NCBI GenBank assembly: GCA_902651635.1
Contig: CACRSC010000110.1
Span: 162,412 to 226,411, forward strand
Length of the DNA: 64,000 nt
Source of the DNA: Mastigamoeba balamuthi
Lineage: Eukaryota > Evosea > Mastigamoebida > Mastigamoebidae
Direction: 5' to 3'
A program made the position numbers and the translations under genes. The notes beneath the pieces were generated by a model. That model saw nothing but the letters and a program-made list of their open reading frames with translations, searched no databases and was not told where the DNA came from. Below, piece by piece: positions 56,443 to 64,000 of the stretch (positions within the stretch are counted from its first letter, which is position 1; the number at the start of each line of letters is the position of its first letter).

Positions 56443-57052
56443 CTAACGCGAGCGGCGGCCCCAGAACACGCGGGCGACGGCGGCGCAGGCGCTCCTGGCG
56501 AGCGGCACCCACCACCTCGCCGTCACAGCGACCCCAGCGACCGCCCCGAGCCCCCCGAACAGCACCAGACCCCTGGCCAACGGCACCCGCGGGTCAGAGG
56601 GGGCAGCAGGGGACGACGGGGGGGAGGAGGAGGGAGGCCACCCGAGGCGGGCGACGCGTCCGCGGGAGTCGTCGACGAGGGCCACGAGGGAGCGCAGGCG
56701 GGCGTCGGCGGGGCTCAGCAGCAGCAGCGTGTGCGCGTAGACAGAGGCCTCGCGCGGGCGGCCCAGCCGCAGCAGCCCCGTCGACAGCGCCCACAGGTAG
56801 TCCGCGTTGCCGGGCTCGCTTTCCAGCAGCTCTGCGGGCCGCGTTTGTTGCGTTGTTTGTTGTGTTCGTTGTTTTTTGTTTTTGTTTTTGTTGTTTATGC
56901 TCAGTTACGTTTGATGTGCTGTGTTGGGTGGGCAATTGCTCCCCCCAGAGGTGGGACGGACGACGGAGAGACGCGACGCCACGGATGACGCATGCGTTGT
57001 CCGGGGCCAGGACGCAGGTGAGAGCTTCCTCGTACACGTTGGAGTCGGTCAT
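56443..57052 (-). CDS. Fis1-like tail-anchored TPR protein
   Basis: Model: 57052..56983, 56831..56443; 152 residues. The core ESEPGNADYLWALSTGLLRL...REASVYAHTLLLLSPADARLRSLV resembles the second TPR of Fis1, followed by a Ser/Pro linker, one membrane helix (GLVLFGGLGAVAGVAVTA) and a basic tail (RVFWGRRSR), typical of tail-anchored outer mitochondrial or peroxisomal membrane proteins. The N-terminal TPR is shorter than in known Fis1, so the assignment is tentative. The intron (donor GTGGCG) contains an A-rich CAACAAAAACAAAAAC stretch. The gene is head to head with the PP2C gene, 135 bp away. Confidence 0.6.
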
Positions 57053-57061
57053 CCCCTTCCT

Positions 57062-57124
57062 TCTTCGCGAAGATACCGAGTTGCGTTATTCCCGCAGATT
57101 TTTCTTCGCGAGAAGAGATATCTC
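57062..57124. promoter_or_regulatory. Palindromes in the Fis1-like/PP2C divergent promoter
   Basis: TCTTCGCGAAGA at 57062-57073 and GAGATATCTC at 57115-57124 are the same two perfect palindromes found at 38226-38245. They occupy the 135-bp gap between two divergent start codons. Confidence 0.65.
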
Positions 57125-57187
57125 CGGGGGGAATATCTCTGGCGTGGGTTTTGCAGGCCGTGTGCGTGCTATTGTGCCGCTTAATTA

Positions 57188-59300
57188 ATGGACGAGGAGA
57201 CCTCGCGTCTGGTCGATTCCGTCAACGCCGCCTGCTCGGTCCCCGACCCCGCGTGCTGGGCCGGCGCGCCCGAGGACGCCCGCGACGTTTTGTGGCCGCT
57301 GTGCTCGCCGCTGCTCTCGAGCGCCAACGCAGTGCCCCAGCGCGCTGCCCGCCTGCTCCTGCTGCTGCTCCACGACCACTGGCCCTCCCTCCTGAGCTCC
57401 CTCCGCGCCGACGCCCTGCGCCTGGCCTGCCAGGACGACCCCCAGCCCTCCAAAAGCGCGTCCGCCCCCAATTCGATTGAATCCGCGCTGAAATTCAATT
57501 CCGTTTGGCTCGTATTCGATCGACACCGCAGCTGCGGCGCGCGAGTGGCTGGCGCGGACGGCGCGGGGGTGCCCGCTGAGCAGGGTGGCGCTGGGGGTGG
57601 CGCTGGAGCTCGAGGGGGACCTCGCGGGCGCCCGCCAGCAGTACAGCGGGGCCGCGGAGACGGCGGGCGGCGTCAGCAGGTCCTCAGCGCGCCTGCGCCT
57701 CGCGGTGCTCGACGCCGCCACGGCCGACCGCTCGGGGGCGTGGCCAGCGCCCCGCGTGCTACAGGACGCCCGCTCGGGGCTGCGCGACGCGGCGTTTGCG
57801 GGGAGCACGGGGGCCGCGCGGGAGATGGGGCGGTACTACCTCTGCGAGCTCAGCGCGGCCCAGCGCGAGCTCGGACAGGCCCCCGAGCGGTCGCTGGCGC
57901 AGCAGTACCTGCGCGTGGCGGCAGCCATGGGCGACGCAGAGGCCCAGGTGGCGCTGGGCGGCGTGCTGGAGCAGGCAGAGGCCGACCTGATGCTCGAGAT
58001 GGCGTCCAACAGGGGGTCCGTCGCCGGCAAGGCCGCCCTCGAGCGCCTCATGCGCGAGAAGAACGCCACCGAGGGCGGGGTCTTCACGACGCCACGGCTC
58101 TTCGAGGTGGGCTGCCGCCCTGCGTACCCTCCTCCTTGCGTGTTGGCTGATAGGTGGACGGTGCTGTGGCTGCTGGGCAGCCCGTGTGGGAGCCCGAGAC
58201 GAGCTGCGGGGGCAACAACCAGGTGACGTACGCCACTGCTGCCGTGCAGGGCTGCCGAGGGGCCATGGAAGGCGTGTGCCTCTCTCGTAGCCACCCCCCT
58301 GACGCCTGTCTGATGGACCCGCACCGTTGGCGCAGACAAGCTCTGCGTGGACCTGGGCGAGCAGCAATCGTTCTTCGGCGTGTTTGACGGCCACGGGGTG
58401 CGCCAGAGCCCCCCGTTGGCCGCCTTCTGACACCGCTCGCCGGCGGGGTGCCACCAGGGCGCTGCTGTGGCCTGGTACTGCGCGAACCACCTCTGCGACG
58501 CTGTCCGAGGGACGCAGGAGTTCTCTGCGGGGGAATACGAGCGAGCTCTGAGCAGAGGCTTCCTGGCGATGGACGACGTGCTGCTCACTCCCCCGGGCAT
58601 AAGGGCACGCACGCACACACACGGCCGGCCGCCCTGAGGGGTTTCCAACACAGGACGCTGCGCGCAGGCGATCACAGAGCTGGACAGAAAGATGGGGACG
58701 ATGAAGGTCGCAGAGGACGAGGAGTTCCTGACGCCAGACCACTGCGGGACCACCGCGTGCTGCTTGCTCCTCGTAGACGGCGTCGTGCACATGGCCAACG
58801 CCGGGGACTCGCGCTGCGTGCTGTGCCGCAGCGGCGAGGCGGTGCAGCTGTCGGAAGAGCACAAGCCGCACGTCTCGGGCGAGGCCGAGAGGATCATCGC
58901 CGCGGGGTGCGAGATCCTGAGCAACTACATCGAGGGCCGCATGGACATCAGCAGGACCATCGGCGACATGTCGCTCAAGTCCAAGGAGGGCCTCGAGCGA
59001 GACCGCCAGCCCGTCATCGCGACGCCGCAGGTGCTCTCGCTGCGCCTCTCTGGCGACGACGAGTTCGCCGTGCTGTGCTCGGACGGCGTCACAGACTGCC
59101 TGACCAACTGGGAGATCGTGTCGATTGCGCGCCCGGTCGTCAGGCAGGCGCCCGGGGACCCCGAGGCGCTGCGGCGCGGGTGCATCGCCGTGCTCGACCG
59201 GTGCAAGCAGAAGTGGACTCTGGAGCAGGGCCGAGTAGGCACCGACAACATGTCGGTCGCCATCGTCTCGTTCGCGCCGCACAGCCCCTCGCGCACGTGA
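57188..59300 (+). CDS. Helical-repeat (Sel1/TPR-like) and PP2C-type protein phosphatase
   Basis: Model: 57188..57455, 57532..58106, 58154..58271, 58336..58397, 58458..58604, 58668..59300; 600 residues. Residues up to about 280 form helix pairs of Sel1/TPR kind (VALGVALELEGDLAGARQQY, REMGRYYLCELSAAQREL, YLRVAAAMGDAEAQVALGGVLEQ). The rest is a PPM/PP2C Ser/Thr phosphatase: CRGAMED, FFGVFDGHGGAA, HCGTTACCLLLVDG, VHMANAGDSRCVL, SRTIGDMSLK, VLCSDGVTDCL and TDNMSVAIVSF give the metal-binding Asp residues. EEHKP replaces the more common DHKP. Introns 1, 3 and 5 require GC donors (GCGCGT, GCGTGT, GCACGC); intron 3 is what restores the invariant MED. The helical part probably directs substrate choice. 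Confidence 0.85.
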
Positions 59301-59368
59301 CCGCCGCTGCCGCTAGGGGGGCACCACCGCAGGCCTGGGGCACCACTCTGCGCAAGCAAGCAGTTGTT

Positions 59369-60518
59369 CTACTTGTCGTCGCGCTGCTTGTGGTGGTGGT
59401 GCTTGTGCTTGTGCTTGTGGTGGTGCTTGTGCTTGCGCTTCTTCCCCTCGTCGCCGTCCCTTCTCCGCTTCTTGCGCTCCCGCTCGTCGGCGTCGCTGCT
59501 GTCGGACGACGACGACGACGACGAGCCGCTGCTGCTGCCGCCGCGGGCGCGCTTCTTCGAGTCGCCTGCAGCGGCGAGGATCGCGAGCGCCTGCCGCGCG
59601 CTCAGGACCTCGCCGGTAGCCTTGTGCTTCTCGTCGGCCTCCCGCTGCTGCTTCTCTCGCTCGGTCCTGGCGATCTCCTCGCGCATCTCCTCCCTCTCGC
59701 GCGGCGGGGTCGACAGCAGCTCGTACTTGGTGCCTCCGCCGACGCCCGACGCGTAGCACTCGCTCGCGAGGTGGCCCTGCCCTCCGCACCGCCTGCATGT
59801 CGTCTGCGGTGGCGAGGGGGGGAGGGAAAGCTGAGCGGGAAATCGATTGAAGTGGGGAGGGGCACCTTGAGGACAGCGCCGACCTCGATCTTCCTGGCCT
59901 CGCCGCTGCCCCCAGGGCCCCCACGCTGCTGGGAGCTGAGCAGGTTGTTGGGGTCCTTGTCCTCGCCGTCGGTCTGCGAGACGCCGCGCAGCGACAGGCT
60001 GTACTTGCCGTCGCCCTCCTCGCTGACGCGCGTGACCTTTGCCCAGAGCTCCTCCCCCACGCTCACCACCTCCTCGGGGTTCTCCACCCTGCTCGCCGAC
60101 ATCTGCGACACGTGCAGCAGCCCTGAAACGCGACGACAGAATCGCAGGGGCCGTCAGCAAAAAAAAACGCCGCAACGTCACAAAAAAAGAAACGACGACG
60201 GCGTCGTGAGTCACCGTGACGCGAGTATCCGGGGACCTCGCAGAAGGCGCCAAACGGCTGGATGCGGACGACCTTGACGCGGTGCACAGAGTTCACGGGC
60301 GGTGTCGCCACGTCATCGCCGCCGCGACGACGGTCGCCGCCACCGCCACGTCTGCCGGCGTCGTCGCGGTGAGAGCCGCCGCCTCCGCCGCCGCGGTTGT
60401 AGCGCGACGCGCGGAACTCCTCCTCCTGCGGGGGGAGCGGGGCCCCGACGCGGGGGGGCCCGTCGGCGCTGGCGCCTCCTCCACCTCCTCCCCAGAGCGG
60501 GTCCCTGTCGTCGTCCAT
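59369..60518 (-). CDS. ZCCHC17-like: ZCCHC17-like S1 and CCHC zinc-knuckle nucleolar protein
   Basis: Model: 60518..60215, 60122..59866, 59803..59369; 331 residues. A Gly/Arg-rich N-terminus leads to an S1 RNA-binding domain (VHRVKVVRIQPFGAFCEVPGYSRHGLLHVSQM, then VGEELWAKVTRVSEEGDGKYSLSLRGV). A CCHC knuckle follows (CRRCGGQGHLASEC). The tail has a charged helix (REEMREEIARTEREKQQREADEK), a Ser-rich run and a Lys/His-rich end. This domain order is that of ZCCHC17 (pNO40), a ribosome-associated and nucleolar RNA-binding protein. The gene converges with the PP2C gene, whose stop is 68 bp away. Confidence 0.85.
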
Positions 60519-60856
60519 GGCTGCTGCCTTGCCGGCTGCGTGAGATGTGCGCGAGATACTGGTATCTCTGCGATATTATCGCACGGCCAAAATCCTGACA
60601 TCAGAACTGCCTGCGCCTCAATCCTCTTCATTTCCTGTTTTTGATTGCTGTCTGTGCATTCATATGTCACCTTCACTGACTTTGATTTGCCATCAGATCA
60701 CCTGTCGATCGTCAGTCATCCCGCTACCAGGCAACCACACAGGTTCACAGGTTGCTCGCACGAGCCGCCCTCGTTGTCGCTGGCTGTCCTGCTGTACTGG
60801 GGGGTTCCAGAGGAACCGGACACACAGTTCACTGATCCAACGACCCTCTTTCCCCG
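60519..60856. other. Promoter region of the ZCCHC17-like gene
   Basis: It contains GAGATAC-TG-GTATCTC at 60553-60568 and a segment from about 60573 (GGCCAAAATCCTGACATCAG and beyond) that is repeated near 63870. No coding sequence supported. Confidence 0.55.
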
Positions 60857-61350
60857 CTAGCTCGCTGCCAGCTCGGGGCTCGCTGTCGCTCTGGCCTCCT
60901 CGTCGCCGTTGCTGCCCTGCGGAGCTTCCTGGAGGGGGGCTTCTGTGGCTGCTACTGTAGCAGAAGTGGGGTTCGAGGCGACTGCGTCTGCGAGGGCGAG
61001 GGCCTGAGAGTGACGAGAGGCAGCGAGGGCCCCGATACAACGATCGGAGGCCGCGGAAGAGAGGGAGAATCTCACACAATTCGGGCGGATCGTCGGTCGT
61101 TCTCGAGCGTGGAGTCATGATCCGCTCGAACCCGCTCGAACTGAGTGAGGATTCTCCTCCGCTTCCGCTGCCTCCGCGTCTCGTGGTCGGGGCCCTCGCC
61201 CTCGCTCGCAGTTGCTGACGCGGCCGCCTCGTACTCGTCGTTGTCCTCGCGGTTTGCAAGCCTGCGACGCTTCCGTGGTGGTTCGTGCACCTCCTCGTGC
61301 GGCTGCGGCTGCGGCTGCGGCTGCCACAGCCTTCCGAAAACAAAGCCCAT
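60857..61350 (-). CDS. Small basic, probably nuclear protein; inverted partial copy of the U-box gene 5' end
   Basis: Model: 61350..61132, 61003..60857; 121 residues. MGFVFGRLWQPQPQPQPHEE leads to two nuclear-localisation-like clusters (PPRKRRR and RRQRKRRR) and an acidic Ala-rich stretch, then ILTQFER; exon 2 encodes an Ala/Glu-rich tail. Donor GTTCGA and acceptor CACTCTCAG keep phase 0. Exon 1 and its upstream sequence are an inverted copy of the U-box gene start at 61570-61800, sharing GEGP...RRQ-KRR-ILTQFER. It may be a truncated duplicate that still has an open frame. Function unknown. Confidence 0.5.
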
Positions 61351-61607
61351 CCCTGTTCCCGAGAGGTCCCGGACGGGCGTAGATGGGCGCGAGGAGGGGC
61401 ACAGGGCAAGTGGCGGTGTGCTCTGGAGGGCTCTTGAAAAAGTGGATACCGGGGGGCCTGCCGCCACGCTGTCCCCCCGCCCATACGAAGCGACTGGCTG
61501 GCACCGGACGACGCACGGGAGACCAGCCTGCTGCGGTTCCACCTCTGTCCCTCCTCGTCCTCTGCCCACCTCACGCCATTCACGCCCGTCCGGGTCCTCT
61601 CGGAAAC

Positions 61608-63546
61608 ATGGATGGGAGCGGCCATGGTTCGCCAGCAGCCGCACAAGGAGGAGCACAAGTCCCCAAGAAACCGCCGCAGGCTTGCGAGCAGCGAGGACAA
61701 CCACTAGCACCGCGAGCGTAGGCAACTGCGAGCGAGGGCGAGGGCCCCGAACACAACAGGCGGAGGCAGCAGAAGAGGAGGATCCTCACTCAGTTCGAGC
61801 GGGTCGACGACGACGCCATGCTCGAGATCCTCCTGGAGCGCGACCTCCGCGGCATGGTGCGCCCGAGCCTCTGGCGCACACTCTCCCGGGTTGGGAGGGG
61901 GCGGCTCTGGACGACACGTCAGACAGCGGACACAGACATTCACTTTTCCTTTCCTCTGTCACATGGGGCGCTATCAATGACGTTATGCGGGTGATGACAT
62001 ATGCGTTATGACAACCCTCCCTGTAGCTCCTCACACGTCTCCTCTGCCGGCTCACGACCGTTGCCCGCCCCCTCCCCAGCCGATGTTGGCTGTCGTGGGC
62101 AGGCTGGTGCCGCCGGGGCCGGGGATCGACCTGGACCAGCAGACCGACAAGCTGCTGGAGGAGCACGCCGTCCTGGCCGTGTCGAACGGCAGCAGGAGGG
62201 GGATGCGCGGCGTCTGCGGGTTGGGCGTTGCCGCCGCGAGGCCGCCGGGGAGCGTGCAGGCCGCGCAGGTGACGTGGATCTACGTCGCCAAGAACGGGTA
62301 CGTGGAGCTGCCGAGCCAGCTGTGGTGCACGGCTGTCGGCTTCACCGAGCACACGAGGGTGGTGCCTGAGAACGTCAAGGAGGCAGTCTTCAGCGCCTTC
62401 CGCATCCCCAAGAGGTGCGCCATGGCGCACTGGGTTTGGGGGATTGAGGGGGGAGGGGGGTGTGTCGATGCGCCCGCGATGCGTGTGGTGCAAGTGGGTT
62501 ACACCCGTGCTTAAAAAGACAGAGGGCGAGCCACCCAGCCCCCGCCCGCGCCATGCCCCCTTGATGCTGCAGATCCCATGTTCCCTAAAGGGCGTGCAGT
62601 GTGACACTCCGTTGCCCAGTCACCTGCACGGGGCACCCGAGAAGGCGGCTGGCTGGCTCACCACCCCTTCGGTGCCCACGCGGGGCAGGCGAGCGGCGGC
62701 GCGGTTGTGGTGTGTGCGTCTTCTGGAAGGAGGATGGCCAGGGGGTACCTTTTAAAACTCCCCTGGCCACGTGCGGTGCGGCAGGCGGCTGCTGTCCCAT
62801 GCTGCCCACCGGCGCGGGACCACTCACTGCACCACAGCCACAACTGCGCGTGCCGCGTGGGAGTGGTTGTGGGCCCCTGCGTGCCGCAGGGGGGTCACCC
62901 TCGCCCGGTGAGGGGGTGGCTGCAGTGGGGGGCGGTTCCATTACGCAGCCCAGCCAGTTGCGGCGCCGTGGGGGGCGTGGTGGTGGCAGCTACCTGCCGC
63001 CCCTTAACCTCGCTTTCTGTGGCACGGGTGTGTGGGGTATGTGGCTGCAGCAGTGTTGCTGCGCCTATATCTGCCTTGTCGCGTCCATGGGACAGATGGG
63101 GGGTGTTGTCAACGAACGCTACACTGCAGTCATGACTGCGCGTGCCGCGTGGAAGTGGCTGTGGGCCCCTGCGGGCCGCAGGGGGGTTGCTCCCACCCGG
63201 TGGGGGAGTGGCTGTAGCGGGAAGGGGCAGCATTCTTCACTTCCCATTAGTGGCGTCGTGGTTGGAGCGTGGCTCTTGTGGCAGCTGCCTGCTGTCACAT
63301 TATCTCCCCCTCTCGCACCACCACCTCTTTCTCTCTTCTCCCAGACTCACGTCCTCGATCCTATTCAGGCTGGTCTGCCCGATTTCGTTCGTTGTGATCA
63401 CCAACCACGTGGATGCCGTCATGGCGCCCGACGGCCACGTCTACGAGCGCCAGGCCATCGTCAAGTGGCTCGAGAAGGGGAAAAGGTCTCCCTTCACGTA
63501 TGAGCCCATGTCGGTCGAGGACCTGATCCCCTACCACCCCTCCTGA
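61608..63546 (+). CDS. U-box domain protein (probable E3 ubiquitin ligase)
   Basis: Model: 61608..61658, 61722..61889, 62080..62414, 63345..63546; 251 residues. The C-terminal U-box is clear: LVCPISF...DAVMAPDGHVYERQAIVKWL...KRSPFTYEPMS...LIPYHPS, assembled across the last junction (donor GTGCGC, phase 2). A basic segment (RRRQQKRRILTQFERV) and a short helix (DDAMLEILLERDLRGMVRPSLWRTL) precede it. A middle part (LPSQLWCTAVGF, VKEAVFSAFRIPKR) is unassigned. Exon 1 is the weakest: the paralogous frame is closed there, and the intron 61659-61721 is inferred from phase only. Segment 62212-62268 (57 nt, donor GTCTGC) could be a further in-frame intron. The last intron is about 930 nt, much longer than others here. 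Confidence 0.7.
62842..63300. repeat. Two direct repeats of about 165 bp within the U-box gene's last intron
   Basis: The sequence from CTGCGCGTGCCGCGTGG recurs, first at about 62842-63003 and again at about 63134-63300, including GGGCCCCTGCG-GCCGCAGGGG palindromes in both. Similarity is patchy but collinear. No ORF or RNA fold that I can name. Confidence 0.65.
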
Positions 63547-64000
63547 GGGCGGCGACTGACTGCTCAGAGCGAGTGCAGCTCCCCCAGATTGCTCGATGGC
63601 ACTCGTGGCTATCTAATCACCATCTGTCTTATCCCTTCCCGCACCTGCCCCATCTACTGTCACTCACTGCGACTCGCACTCTGGAAGCTGAGTCCCACCA
63701 GATTCTGGTCTTAGAACGACTGATGTTCCCCGATTCTGGCTGATGGCGTTCTACGTTCTACGTGCCTGTCGACACTGCGCGCGGCCGCAGAGCAGCGAGT
63801 GCAGGCGTCGGGGCAACCGAAGATGACGATGCTCAGCTGATGGGGATCTCTGCACGATATTTCGGACGGCCAAAATCCTGACATCAGAATTGCCTGCGCC
63901 TCTATCCCCTTCAGTTCCAATTTTGGGAACGGACAGGCAGAACCTGGAACCACAGTCCTGGAGCCCACGACCCTCCTGCCCCTCTGCCTGTTTTCGTTCT
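63547..64000. other. Right-end flank with repeat of the 60.57 kb element
   Basis: After the U-box stop codon nothing coding is supportable. Positions about 63868-63925 repeat the segment at 60573-60640 in the same orientation, and weaker similarity runs to the window end (CACGACCCTC against AACGACCCTC at 60838). It may be the promoter of a further minus-strand gene starting nearby, but no start is called. Confidence 0.45.

Noticed and set aside
56262-56900. Plus-strand coding opposite the Fis1-like gene
   Set aside because: It is a Pro/Arg-rich shadow; the minus strand has signal-like TPR and tail-anchor features with a phased intron.

Overview
The window is nuclear DNA of a GC-rich, intron-rich eukaryote, most likely an amoebozoan. 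I placed about 95 spliceosomal introns. Supporting gene content: a circularly permuted Ras GTPase with a vWA domain (a family I know from Dictyostelium), a GBD/FH3-FH1-FH2 formin with a C2-like start, a complete BLTP1/Csf1 lipid-transfer gene, and several papain-like and subtilisin-like proteases with GPI-type tails. Neither species nor order can be fixed from this sequence. Exon models were built by hand, requiring frame and phase to agree across every junction and the total length to divide by three.

Layout. 1-11.9 kb: three subtilisin-like proteases (one partial on +, two on -), very similar copies; the third carries an assembly scar (N at 9046). 12.3-15.5 kb (-): cpRas-Zn-ribbon-vWA gene. 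16.8-18.9 kb (+): cysteine protease with TATA box and C-terminal extension. 19.5-19.7 kb: three 50-bp hairpin-rich tandem units. 20.1-21.9 kb (-): ER DnaJ-thioredoxin protein. 22.2-23.9 kb (+): TTC4-like TPR domain fused to a polytopic membrane domain, with a tRNA-Ala(GGC) inside its first intron. 24.1-29.1 kb (+): 18-exon formin. 28.65-33.96 kb: a tandem duplication that made two cysteine protease genes and left a formin-tail fragment and a pyruvate decarboxylase head fragment at the internal junction; the intact decarboxylase follows at 33.8-35.9 kb. 36.0-38.2 kb (-): F-box/LRR gene. 38.45-51.64 kb (+): 43-exon BLTP1 homologue. 51.6-53.2 kb: hairpin and decayed coding remnants. 53.2-54.6 kb (+): secreted Cys-rich protein. 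55.2-56.2 kb (-): unknown protein. 56.4-57.05 kb (-): Fis1-like tail-anchored protein. 57.2-59.3 kb (+): helical-repeat plus PP2C phosphatase. 59.4-60.5 kb (-): ZCCHC17-like S1/CCHC protein. 60.9-63.5 kb: head-to-head small nuclear-type protein (-) and U-box protein (+), sharing an inverted duplication.

How the parts relate. There is no operon logic. Several housekeeping genes are arranged head to head, and a palindromic GAGATA...TATCTC element sits in those divergent promoters. The surface or secreted proteases form a separate set expanded by local duplication. Splicing is unusual: about a third of the donors read GTGCG, and six well-phased introns begin with GC rather than GT, four of them GCACG.
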